A stretch of DNA of 64,000 bases from NCBI GenBank assembly GCA_022495005.1, contig JAGYXB010001955.1:1-64000 (forward strand). Direction: 5' to 3'. This DNA comes from Rhyacophila brunnea (lineage: Eukaryota > Arthropoda > Insecta > Trichoptera > Rhyacophilidae). How positions within the stretch are numbered: the stretch's first letter is position 1; each line of letters begins with the position of its first letter. The notes below the pieces were generated by a model that saw only the letters and a list, made by a program, of their open reading frames with translations, was not told the origin of the DNA and ran no database searches. Shown here in pieces: positions 1 through 11,400 of this stretch. Position numbers and translations under genes: made by a program.

Positions 1-737
1 AATTCTAACTGCCGTACATTATCATGTAGTTATAAGAAATCGGCTTTGACATGTATATCATTGTGCAAATGTGTAAGTAGTGTTTGTAAAAACTGTGATC
101 ATGATACTTTACTTAAGCAGTTTCAACACTTGACTTGCTGTTTCTTTTGTTTAATAAATGTGTACTTAGTGTGGTTAGTGGTTATCGTAATTTCATTTAT
201 TCACCTACCTCTCTATATGCCACCTACGCTTTTTCTGGATTAACCATAATACTAAAACTAATGTCATATGCATAGATATAGTAAAGAAACCAATCTGGGT
301 GTTTCTATACAAACATGCTACTAAATAAAATAATTTAAGCCATGGAGGATCCTAAGAATCGATAATTTTTATCACATTGCACTACCCGCTATTTTTATTT
401 TTTCAAATGGGACGAACCGTTCTACGACCATGCCGATGGCATGGTACAATTATTGCATTTTCAAACAATCCCTGATTCGGTCTTGGTTTTATTGAAGAAT
501 TCAGAACAATTTTTGGTGGGTTATAAGAAAAAAAATTAAAACATCAATAAAAAAAAATTGACCACTAATATCGCCTGGCAACATCAACATTATATATCTC
601 GGTGACCCCTAAAACCTATTCCAATTGTCAGAATGCGTTCCGCATATTATGTATACGAAAAGTCTATGGGATCCTGCACTAAATAGAATAGAAAACAATA
701 ATAAGAAAAGGCTCGTCATCAAAAAGCTCACATATAC
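1..737. other. AT-rich stretch, nothing recognised
   Basis: No open frame resembling a known protein, no inverted repeat and no RNA gene were seen before the hAT remnant that starts at 738. Confidence 0.5.
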
Positions 738-1357
738 CAGTGATCTCCAAACTTTATGTTACTACGCCCCTCTTTAAAAAATCAAATTTTGGCGCCACCC
801 TTTATTTAAAAAAATAATACAGACCCATTTTTAAATGGTAAAAAATGTATCAATACATAGAATAAAAAAAAGTTTGTAACAAAATAATACGAACGTTGTA
901 TTATAATGGTATATATTCATATTTCAATTAATTGGTTTTTAATATGATAGTTGTGTTTGTTTATTAGCACAATGTTTATCACATCAAGGTTTCATTGAGG
1001 AGAGCACTACTCGTAGCTCTTTATCTTCTACTAAACGGGCTCGATATTTGGATTTCATTGCAGCTAATGCAGAAAATCTCGTTTCGCATAAATATGATGT
1101 TATGAATGGGAGGAGTAGGTACTTGCATTGCTTTGCTTGATAAAATATTACATTCTTTTCTTCGATTCAACCAAAATTGACCTAGTGGAAAGAATAAAAA
1201 GTCTGAAATTTTTGTTTCAACGAAGTATCGCATGATAATTCAATCAATTTTTTCTTTTCAACAGTAGTCAATCCAAATTCAGCATCCTGTTCGTGCCTCC
1301 CTTTGCAATAGTCTGTGGCTCCCCAGGGAGGCGCGCCTCCCAGTTTGGGAATCGCTG
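738..1357 (-). mobile_element. internally deleted hAT transposon with transposase C-terminus
   Basis: The ends are inverted repeats: CAGTGATCTCCAAACTT at the left and, read from the other strand, CAGCGATTCCCAAAC at the right. The flanks ACATATAC and GCCTATAC agree at 6 of 8 positions, as expected of an aged 8-bp hAT duplication. On the minus strand, about 1105 down to 985, a frame reads TSYLCETRFSALAAMKSKY followed by RARLVEDKELR, the hAT dimerisation region, and then meets a stop. The N-terminal and catalytic parts are missing. A relative lies in opposite orientation at 37,964-38,534. Confidence 0.85.
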
Positions 1358-2126
1358 GCCTATACTATAATCCGATAAAGTAAAAGACGCTTCAAGTCTC
1401 TCAATGCTTTCAGGTATGAGGACAGCGAAATGCATGATTCGCTAGAGACACATCATTGACACATTTGAAAGAAGTCACGATTCTCAACAGTGAGGGACAA
1501 GAAATCGAGAGAAAGTTTACAGTGTTATAATGAAATAATCATCGCGAAATCATCAAAATTGATCGGCGGCTGTTAAATTGACTGCCATCAAATACGATTT
1601 CTATAATTTATATCCTATATAATTATTACTTAGTTAAATCTAATTTTTTGTGTAACAAATTTAATGTTATATATTTCTTTTTTCATTATTTTCTTTCTGT
1701 GATAAATTCACTAAAACGCTTTTCCCCGAAATTCAGTATACACTATTTCAGTCATATTTTTGTAATTATATTATATATACCTAACTATTACACACATTCG
1801 ACGCCTATGTCCCGTCGAGCGTCATAGCCTAAAACGCCAAAAATAAGAGGGGGTTACACCATTTTATACCCAATTTAAATAATAGTCCCAGAAAATGCAA
1901 TATTTGACGTATTATCGATACAACTTCAACGTGTTGAATTAGACAATTATTACTTTTATTTCTTCCATATTTCGACGCAAACGTTTATTTTAACATTATT
2001 GATATAACACCACAACCGGCCCCTTGAGGCCCAATTACAGAAATGTAGCGCAACATTAGTGTAATCAGTAGTAAGTGAAACAATCACAAACACTTAGGCT
2101 TTTGAGAAAATTGTATACATATATTG
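1358..2126. other. AT-rich stretch, nothing recognised
   Basis: No coding similarity, hairpin or repeat matching another part of the window was found here. Confidence 0.45.
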
Positions 2127-2198
2127 TGACCTCACGGGGATCGAACCCGGAGTCCCCGGATGAAAGGCCAGCGCCTTACGCATTGGACCACGGGGGCC
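2127..2198 (-). pseudogene. tRNA-Glu-like sequence or tRNA-derived SINE head
   Basis: Read on the minus strand, the 72 bases have a good internal B box (GGTTCGATCC within a 4-of-5 paired T arm) and a box A-like TGGTCCAATGCG. The anticodon arm CTGG/CCGG closes an eight-base loop containing TTC, so it resembles tRNA-Glu with one extra loop base. The acceptor stem pairs at only about four of seven positions. That points to a tRNA pseudogene or SINE head rather than a working tRNA. No SINE tail shared with the other families here was seen beside it. Confidence 0.5.
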
Positions 2199-2894
2199 GC
2201 GTTTCGTTGACGATGGATTATAAAATAACCTTTGAAGTTTGGATAAATAAACACATATAATTATATGTATTTAAATAACATATATATATATCTTTAGAAT
2301 TAATTAAATAATGTTGTATTCATATACCTACTATTTAAAGTGAAAATAAATGTCCCGAAATATAACCATTTTTTGTGTTTGTATTCTCAATAAAAATGTG
2401 TCATATATAATATAATTGAAATAATTTTATTTGAAACGATGAATATTACGTCAAACTTAAAAAAAACCCTTTTGTCATTTACTATAATTATTATTCATAT
2501 TCATAATATTTTCGTTCCCTTTTGTGGGTTTAACTATACTTCCACAACCGTTAGTAAGTAGGTACATTGTACATATATATATACGTAATATATCTAGGTA
2601 CCTACGTACACAAAGCTACAAAGCAACTAGTGCCTGTTTTTGACATTTCAATTATAATATTTTGTTCCCTGGTGTCTTGTGGACGGATACTACTTGGTTA
2701 CTGGTTATACTGTGATCCCGAACCTGTAGTTGTATTGTTATATTTTAATAGTAAAATCCACAAAAAGGGAGTAATGAATTTAAAAATTATAATGCTTTTA
2801 TAAATTTGTAAATATTGTACTTACGAAAATACGACTGGTCAACATTTTATAATTGACTAAAAAATACAAATAATCAAGATTCAAGATCAATTAA
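2199..2894. other. AT-rich stretch, nothing recognised
   Basis: Mostly short A and T runs. The small open frame at 2567-2803 begins in TATATA repeats and has no recognisable motif. Confidence 0.4.
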
Positions 2895-3255
2895 GGATTG
2901 CAATACCGAATGAAAATACCAGTTCTGTATAGAATACCACTATTCGCAAAATAATTGGTGAAAAAATAAAAGTATCTAGCACATATAATAATTAGGTATA
3001 TGTAAAAACTTCTTAAATTATTAATATGTTATAGCATGTATCATTGCCGGTCACCAAGGAAAATGAAGGACCATGGAAGTAAACCAGACATAGTGTAACC
3101 CAACAAAAAAAAATACAGTCCTTTTATGCCTTATATTTTAATTAACACATTTTGTTTCCACTTTCAATACCGAATATATCGGTATTGTCTGATTTTTAGA
3201 ACCGGTATCTAAAAATACTGGGATACCAGTTTTGAAATACCGGTATTGCAACCCC
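2895..3255. repeat. imperfect inverted-repeat element (TTGCAATACCG ends)
   Basis: The left end reads TTGCAATACCG then AATACCAGTT. The right end, on the other strand, reads TTGCAATACCGG then AAACTGGTAT. Related GGTAT/ATACC words recur inside. The flanks share AATTA, but no clean duplication could be fixed, so the class is unsettled. Confidence 0.45.
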
Positions 3256-3489
3256 AATTATCAATATAAAAATACAGCATTTTTAAAGTTTATCTTAGTT
3301 AGATATTCGTTTGGTCGTTATTATTAGCAAGAAAAGACTAATGAATTAATACAAAATCGTTAAAACTTACAGGGTCGGTAAGGGTACCTTGAGATTTTAC
3401 AAAATTTGTCAAAGGTTGCTCCAACTAAAAAAGTTTCTTTATGGCATATTTATAAAATCCTCAATTAATATTTCGGCGCCAACGCTTTC

Positions 3490-3585
3490 ACATTGTAGAG
3501 GTTATCTATGGAGATATTTTAACGATAAAAATGGTTTTCCATTCGCCCAATCCATTGGATAATTGCTCTGACTGTAAGTTTATCT
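3490..3585 (-). repeat. fragment of the SINE-like family found at 40.3-40.9 kb
   Basis: On the minus strand it reads CCAATGGATTGGGCGAATGG and ends in a segment like AACCTCTACAATGTG. This matches, with many differences, the core and 3' part of the copy at about 40,690-40,850 (CCAATGTGTTGGGCGAATG ... ACCTTCACTCTATGG). Confidence 0.4.
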
Positions 3586-3838
3586 ACTATGTATAGAAGC
3601 TATAAGTTCTCTTGACGTATTGTGGTTAGTCCAGCCACATTCGAAAGCTTCCAGTCTTGTCCTTATACCGGATATTAATACAATGCATCCGATCTCCCTC
3701 CATTGGGTGCAAATGAGATATTTCAGTTGAGATTCCTCCCTCCAGTTTTGAAGACCAATAGTGCTGGCATCTCTATTAACATAGTTAAGTAACCTCAACG
3801 TAGATCTTTCAATGCATACATATTATATTTCCCCGTAT

Positions 3839-4480
3839 AACAGTTCACAGTGAGCTGTCTTATTGGAAAGAGATAGCCAAATATCATTGAGATAAAAAAT
3901 TAAGTGTTGTTCTCGGAACATTGCAGGCAACTAATTATTCCAAATTGTATTAGATTCGATAAGAATTATTAATTTGATATTGATTTGTATCGAATATTTG
4001 ATAATAACGTTGTCATTATTATCAGATATATGACTTACGAGCACCTACCAGAATTTTATATAAATATATACGATGATTGTATTTTTAATTTACTACCAAC
4101 TTTTTTTCTTATGTTTTTCTTTTGTATTCCGGGGGTTTTATTTAGTGTTTTATTTAGATATGAATTTGATACCAATACTATACGATCATCTATTTCCGAT
4201 ACGATGGCTCAGAATTAACTTCGAAACATCCGACTGCATACGTACAATTTTCTCCGCCAGCTGCATTTTCTCTATAACGAATGAATAAAATGAATCCAAT
4301 TCTGCTTATAGATGGCCAAAAGTATTAAAAGAATGCATTGTCGTCGTGTTCTGATATATTATAAAAGTTTCAAATGTCTAGCTAGTCGGGAAGTTAGTTA
4401 AAAATCTTGGACAAACAAGAAAAAATCTGTACCGGACAAACAAGAATATGAAATAATAAAAACGTGGTAAAATCACCTTG
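3839..4480 (+). repeat. dispersed repeat, two-part, with other copies at 16.1 and 19.7 kb
   Basis: The first part (about 3839-4260) matches 19,735-20,110 in the same direction: both have a GTGAGCT..CTTAT..GAAAGAGAT block, then a TTTTATTTAGA..ATGAATTT block and TTTCCGATAC. The second part (about 4290-4480) matches 16,095-16,335 in inverted direction, including the shared word CTAGCTAGTCGGGAAGTTAG. No transposase-like coding is visible. Confidence 0.6.
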
Positions 4481-4878
4481 TTTATAATAATTTTTCGTGT
4501 AATAATAGTTTCCGCCGCTCTATTTCGTTTTGTTCCCAAAGTTTCGCCCGCATAGAATGCACGAAAAGAAGCGAATAGAAAAAAATGAACGTACACAAAT
4601 GGGATTCCGGCGGGAAATGGAAAAATACTTTCCAAAACGTTGCACTGGCATTTAAAATTTAAATTCATTATTCTCGGAATCTCGGCTGCGGAATTCATTA
4701 GTGTAGGTATAGTTTAGCGTAGAGGGGTCTACGCTGCCCGTATACTCGTAACCACCATGTTTTTTACATTACATACTAGTATAGCGAAGCCGTAGTATTA
4801 AAAAATTTAAACTATTATAAAATGTGTATACCACTTACTCATGATATTATGCCTTATATGAAATGTTATAATATAAAG

Positions 4879-5010
4879 CAGGGTTGGCCAACTTTTTTGT
4901 AGTTGCGATCGACTTTTTACATTAAAAAATCGGTGTGTGTACTTATGTACGCGCGTTAGAAGTTATACTTCTTTGGCGTAACAAAACAAAATAAGCCGTT
5001 GCATGAGTCT
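4879..5010 (+). mobile_element. probable hAT end fragment
   Basis: It begins CAGGGTTGGCCAACTTTTTT and continues with GCGATCGAC, the typical look of a hAT terminal repeat. The following 60 bases (GTGTGTACTTATGTACGCGC...) recur inverted at about 58,283-58,345. The matching far end was not located, so this is a one-ended call. Confidence 0.4.
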
Positions 5011-5569
5011 ATTAATATTACAGTGGATTAGGTTGATGAAAACGTACGCGATTCATCTGTGTCTCATATAGCACATGATAAATGTAATTTAATTATTGTG
5101 TTGGACCAAAACTCATCTTTGCCATACAGCGGTTATAATCGATTCAAAAGTGCCCATGATGAATTAATAAAAAAACAAAATATTATTGCAGAATGTACCT
5201 ACTTTGGAAGAAAAAATCTCAAAACCTGTGTTAATTTAGCAAAAATTTAGCAAACCGCTATTTCAACCATCTTTTCTTAAACAGTACAACTATTTTCGTT
5301 AACAATAATAATTTATTACAAATCAAAAGTAAAACATAACCTATTTAATGGTTTAACTGAAACGTGATATTGGCTTTTGTGATAAAACATAATAATTATT
5401 ATTATCTTCAATTATTATAAACCGCTAATAAATAAATTGACATGGAATATACGATAAATATTATCCTAAACTCTAAAAATATGTATTTTTGTGTATGAAG
5501 TGTCTAAATATTGTAAATTTACAACATACCATTGTTTGAATTATTTACCAACTCAACTTTCACAAAATT
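5011..5569. other. AT-rich stretch, nothing recognised
   Basis: A 63-codon open frame (5059-5250) has no recognisable motif. The rest is low-complexity AT. Confidence 0.35.
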
Positions 5570-5850
5570 TATTTTTTTATTGATATATAATTAACTATTT
5601 CTTTTATTCAACGAATAATTCACAAGATTTAAGAATGTACCATTCAAATTATTATATGAAGTTCTAAGTATTCAGAAGAACATACATAATTTAACACTTT
5701 CTGCACGGACGGGGCGTAAACCCAGGAGAAGCAGGAGAGGCAGGGTTCGATTCCCTGCCGGGGTGGCTTACTTTTTTCAAAAAGATTTTTTCTATTGGTT
5801 ATAATATATTCTCTCAGAAAGTGTTTTTCAAAATTATGTATGTTTATTGA
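5570..5850. repeat. two SINE pieces head to head
   Basis: From about 5702 rightwards lies a tRNA-derived SINE body with a B box (GGTTCGATTCC, 5744-5754) and the tail word TTGGTTATAATATATTCTCT. Box A is lost. To the left, about 5570-5700, the tail of the same family runs in the opposite direction, recognised by its match with 62,490-62,579. The CAGAAAGTGTT words of the two tails form an inverted repeat around the SINE body. A fuller copy lies at 62,769-62,889. Confidence 0.65.
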
Positions 5851-6576
5851 TACATAATTTTACTCATAAATAATACTTACATAAATATAGCCTCAAATCT
5901 TGATACACAACCTTTACAATGAAAAATAAATATACCTACACTCCAATATAAATAAAGTTTTATGAATATAAATTAACAGTGTAGAATGTTAGTCTCCAGA
6001 AATTTGTTTATAAACATATATATTTATTATGACACAATATTGGTTATGTTTACAACACGTGCTGTTTAGTTTAGCTGCAAGTGTGCCGGCAGGTAAAAAA
6101 AAACATGGTAGACACTCACTGGTCTAGAATATTAGTGAATAAAATAAATTCGACAAAATAAACTGCGAAACATTTTTTTTAAACCATAAATACCATTTTA
6201 CCTCAACTCCATATCGTGAGCATAGTGAGAATGAACAACACTTGGGGTGGATTCTTTTATCCTACAGTAATTTTGAAAAGGACGCTGGTGACCGCGAAAT
6301 ATTAATTATTGCTTCGCGCGTCCATGCGATTATTATGTCGTGTCGCCTGTCGGCAACATTCGACTGCCTTCCTCCAGCGGTCCCCAAAGAACAGGGGGTG
6401 GGATACATCTGAACCCCTGGGAAAATTTGTCACGTGTATAATTAAATTGGTGACACCGGAAGTAGGATACATGACTAATATGACGTACTAAATATGTCGC
6501 TACATATCGTATATAATATTTAGTACATATTTCCGTGGAATGTATTTACAGTAGGTACCTAGTTATTCAAATACGA
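5851..6576. other. stretch without recognised features
   Basis: A 60-codon open frame at 6309-6491 is in a more GC-rich patch but matches nothing I know. It may belong to an old transposon. Confidence 0.3.
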
Positions 6577-7255
6577 CAGTGTTTACCAAACTTTCGATAT
6601 TTGTGTACCCCTTCTATAATTTTCGTAACACTGAGTACCTACCCCTCGTCAAAAAAAATGCATTTACTTAAATAACAATCAAAATATATTTATTTGTTTC
6701 CTTTAGTAGGTAGGTACGTAAATAAAATAATAATAAACGAAAAATAAAATTCATTCATAATAAAATATAAATAAAATTTATATTATAAATAATATTCATT
6801 ATAATCAATGATAAGGATGAAATTGTTCATGTTTTACGACAGATCATTGTAATTTGGTTCCCTGATTATTAATTTTAATCTGAGATGCGGTTCCACATCG
6901 AAAAGCCTGTTCCCTTTTTGGCTTAATGTCTACAAATGCTGAAAAAGCAACTTCACATAGATATGAAGTTGGAAAAGGCAAGAAAATTTCAGCACTTCTC
7001 TGTTAAAACTGGATACAAATGCTGCATTTGCAACCAGAATGATGTTAAAGGACACTTCTTATATTTATTTTTCATGAATCCGTCTGAAGCTAATTCCAAC
7101 AATTGCTCTTCTTTCGCTTGCGATAAACCTTCTAGCATGGATGTTGTATTAATGCTCGTTGCACCAGGCGCAGCTAAAGCCCGGTGCAGCGCGTACCCCC
7201 ACCAAACTCTTCCCGAACCCCAGGGGGTACGCGTACTACACTTTGGGAAACACTG
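6577..7255 (-). mobile_element. hAT transposon, internally deleted, with perfect 8-bp duplication
   Basis: The ends are CAGTGTTTACCAAACTTTCG and, from the other strand, CAGTGTTTCCCAAAGTGTAG. Both flanks read AAATACGA, a perfect 8-bp duplication. On the minus strand (about 7140-6990) a frame reads EEQLLELASD, then CPLTSFWLQMQHLYPVL, a pattern typical of hAT transposases just before the dimerisation region. It then meets a stop. The element is 679 bp and cannot encode a full transposase. Confidence 0.88.
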
Positions 7256-8272
7256 AAATACGATATAGTAGTAAAGTAATTTTCTATACAATATATTATT
7301 ATTAATATTAATTACTAGTACCATGCCAGCTGGGTTAAACGTGATCAAATATGTTTCATCTGCTTATCGAGATGCTATTCGTTTAATTTTCTATCGGTTT
7401 AATAACTGGTTTTACACCGTCAAATTGATATTTAAATTAGGTGTTCCTAATTTTTGTATTTATCACACAAAATAATAAATTGTTTCTTTAATCACTCATG
7501 TACGTAATTATTTGAACAATCACCTTCATATTAGAATAAATGTAAGTGCAAATATTAGATACAATCTTGAACCAATTAACGAATAATTATTTTATGATGG
7601 GAATTAATCACATCACTTTAGTCAAAATTCACACCAACAAAAATATATATTCAAACATTTAGAAAATAGTTTTCACATTACCTAAATAGTCCAAACAAAA
7701 GTAACGAATCACATTAAAAAATATGTATAGTAATTAAACATAGTTTTGACAACTAATCATATAGAAAAAGGAGAAAATTCACAAAACGACTCAATATTTC
7801 ACCAAGCAAAATAATTCTTGTGACTAAAATGTCAATATGGTCAAGACATATTAGATCTGTCAAATAAAGTATAACATTTCTCTAAACATTGTCTCGTTAA
7901 TAATAATTATTATTGTATCTTATTTTAACATTTTACATTATTTATATTATGTAAAAATTAGATATGAAATAATAATCGAAGCGATACATTATAATTCTAC
8001 CATTTAACCTGATATCGACCATTTGTGAAACCATCCATTTCCGGTGTGAATTTCATATTTTTCAATGTTGTCGGCACTTGGTGAAACTGTCTATTTTATT
8101 GTGCGAATATATTATACCTATGACTCATTATTTAAAAACTCACGATGTAGAGAAAACTCACGAATTTACCAATGACACTGAGATATACCAGTATGTGATA
8201 TTACCACCATAAACTATTATTAATACCAAAGTGTTTATAGCGGTAAATAACGATTTTTTTTCTTTGTTTCAG
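7256..8272. other. presumed Ddr intron, nothing recognised
   Basis: AT-rich sequence ending in a pyrimidine-rich tract and AG that precede the first visible Ddr exon. No earlier Ddr exon was recognised here or further left, although short exons could be missed by eye. Confidence 0.4.
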
Positions 8273-8420
8273 GTTATAACCGGAAATACAAACACATATC
8301 TGGAGTCAAAGAAGGAACTTGAACCACCATTCTGGGCATCCAAAGTCAGATTCCTACCATACAGCTATCACCGAAGGACCGTCTGCATGAGGGTGGAAAT
8401 ATACGGGTGCTATAGAAATG
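8273..8420 (+). CDS. Ddr: Ddr exon: C-terminal end of the discoidin domain
   Basis: A pyrimidine tract and CAG precede GTTATAACC, and the exon ends AATG|GTAACA. It starts in phase 0 and ends after one base of a codon. It encodes VITGNTNTYLESKKEL, then RFLPYSYHRRTVCMRVE and IYGC, the conserved last strands of the DDR discoidin domain. An upstream exon must supply the first half of the domain. Confidence 0.93.
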
Positions 8421-11400
8421 GTAACAAAATAAAATGATAAATTGAAACAGTTCAAACCAGCCATAAAATTATTAAATTATACCAAAATTTATACTTAAAA
8501 TTAATTCTTAAAATTTTCATAATTTGTAAAATATGTAATACCTTAAGTAACTATTTCGAAAATGAAATACATTTTATACAAATATAAATATTTAGTGGTA
8601 ATAGTTTTTATTAAATGTTTCATCGAGACGGGTCTCAAAGTCAATCAGTGCATTGGGCCTCCACGTCACTAAACCTGAGACTGCCACTCAATTGTGCAAC
8701 TTATAGTGCACTTGGTTCTATAATATGGTTCAAGACTGACCATGGCTTACCATGAGTGTTTTTTAGTTTTTCAAATCGCCTTTGATGGCTTGCGGTAGGT
8801 ACCTAAACACATGATCCGGATTCGCAAAAAAACAAAAAAGGTTCACTTTAAGAAAACATTTGATTGATTTTTCCAGATGGCGTTGTCAGTTACTCGATGC
8901 CACAGGGTGACAAGCGAGCGACCGGTCGCGAACTCTTCGACTCGACGTACGACGGGCACTGGGACGGTGAGCTGCAACGTGGGCTAGGCCTCCTCACCGA
9001 TGGCAGAGCACCAGAGAGCTCCGAGCACTCCAGAGGAAACACAATCTCCTACGATGGCGCGGGATGGGTGGGATGGAGAAATGACACATCACGAGGCCCC
9101 ACTTTAGATATTAACTTCGAGTTTGATACCGTCCGGGAATTTACAGCCGTTCACATCTACTGTAATAATCAATTCACCAAGGATGTACAGGTTAGACAAC
9201 TCAAGCATAATATTGTTCTACAAAATTAACGACATCATTATAGCAATATAGCAGTTAAATATTTCAGTTATGTAATATGAAAACATTCCTGCATAAACTT
9301 ACAAAGATAGTTTGACCAACTAGCAGTGGCGAAAGGTGGAAGTACGCTGTTAAGATCTGACATACATCCTTTGTCAGTCATACTTATTTATTTTCATTGA
9401 ACTAAGAATACAAATTGCAGATGGTGCTGGTTAGTTTTTAAAATTCAATTAAATCAATCAAAATAGTAACTATAAAAATACATTAATCCTGTACCTTGAT
9501 TAAGTCTTATCCTGTCACCTGTTGATAAATAAAGTAAACAATGTTTGTGTGCCTATGTAGATCTTACAATTCAGTTTAATTTTAATATATCCACCCAAAA
9601 ACAGTGCTTTTGCAATAATGCTACTTTCTCATCTAGGGGCTCACTGAGTTATAAAATATATACCTTAACGTTAGGTGAGGTTATATTAGGCATATCATTT
9701 CTAAGCATATTTTTATCCTGCACAAAAATAACCGTTGTTATGTATACAATTGAAAGTGTCTTTTCATTCAATGCTCTTATGCTAGCAGAATCAACAGTGT
9801 CATATTCTTTATTTTGTACTAAATTTTAATGATTTTAATTTACATAACCAACCACCTTAATAACAATGATATTTTATGTTTTACAGGTATTTGCAGAAGG
9901 GAAGGTGATGTTTTCAATCGGAGGCGAAGTATTTCCTGGGGAACCGATAACTTACAGCTATGTGGAAGATAGAATCTTTGAGATATCCAGAAATGTATCC
10001 ATCAAGCTGCATCATAGAATCGGCCGCTTTGTGAAACTGCAATTTACGTTCGCTGCTCGCTGGATCATGATTGGGGAGATCATCTTTGACTCTGGTTAGT
10101 TCACAGAAATACCATTTTACAACTGACAGTTTCTCCCAGATCTTCTTTTCCGAACTTAGTACATACCTAATGTTATTTGTTATTTTATGCAATTATTCAT
10201 CTAAATTCTAATTAATGATATTTTAGGCTTGTAACCATTGATATACAAGATTTACTATTCCAGTGGGTCTATTCTATACTTATCGACCGCTAAAGTGATA
10301 AAGTGATAGATTTTATCTAACTTAGGGTAGGTTTGTAACAAAGTATTAGCACTTATTGTAACAATTACAATAAGTTGGTTGTATTGTTGCAATAAATGCT
10401 ATATTTTAACAGCAGCAAGAGAGGCGCTGTTAAAATGTAACGCTTATTGCAATAATTACAACCAACGTATTGTAATTGTTACAATAAGTGCTAATACTTT
10501 GATACAAACCTACCGTAAGTTTTATAATATCTATCACTTTATCACTTTAGCGGTCGATAAGTATAGAATAGACCCACAGGTATGTCTAACTTCAAGTAAG
10601 TTGTGATATACTATCCAGTATCATAACTGGCAGTGATCTACCATTTTCTCCCATTTTCATTCGTCAATTTAAACAAACGTATTATATTTACCTCATGACA
10701 ATTATACTCGTCTTTCACCATCACACAAAATTAATTTCCCATTCGTCATTAAAATGATATTTTGGTTTTCTTTTGGCCACTCATTGAACTCATCGTTAAA
10801 AAATGGTTGTTCTCAAACTTTGTCCATTCAATTTGGTATGTCATTAACATTAATGCATTTCTGAATACGTCTTAAGACTATCATACATGATCAGTTTTAC
10901 CTTCAGTTTTGCCTGACCCGATGGAAATCCGTACCATGTGAATATGTGATACACTGAAGCGATTCAATTAAATCCTTCTGACTGGATGGACGAACCAGAT
11001 TGTGTGTGGCAAATCTCTTCACTGGGTGCTCGAGCAGCAGCCGTGTGGGACTTGTGTGTGATACTATTGATTGCGTTGTATGTTTTTAAAAAAATGGCGT
11101 TGTGGTCCAAAGACTTTTTATTAGAATCCATTGAGTTATCTAAAACACTAGAACCATTGTGGTTCATAAAATCAAAATAGTACTAAGTACAATAAATGAA
11201 AGCGTAACGATTGTTATGATTTGCTTTTGAATAAAGGTTTGACGATTGAACTGATCATTATACAATAACAAAAAATATAAACAATTTACTTAGGTAGTTT
11301 ATTCAGAAATGCATTAAAAATTTCAAGCGTCTATGGCAACGGGTGCGTCTGCTGATCAAGTTTATAAACCTAAACTATGGTATTATAATGAACTCATATT

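Noticed and set aside
4378..4698. A 106-codon minus-strand frame
   Set aside because: It partly overlaps the dispersed repeat shared with 16.1 kb, and the translation is hydrophobic low-complexity sequence without motifs.
1..8272. Search for the missing 5' exons of Ddr (signal peptide and first half of the discoidin domain)
   Set aside because: No segment with the expected discoidin motifs and in-phase splice sites was recognised; the exons are probably upstream of the window.
9325..9350. CAGTGGCGAAAGGTGG, like a hAT terminal repeat, in a Ddr intron
   Set aside because: No inverted partner was found nearby; isolated CAGTGGC words are frequent in this window.
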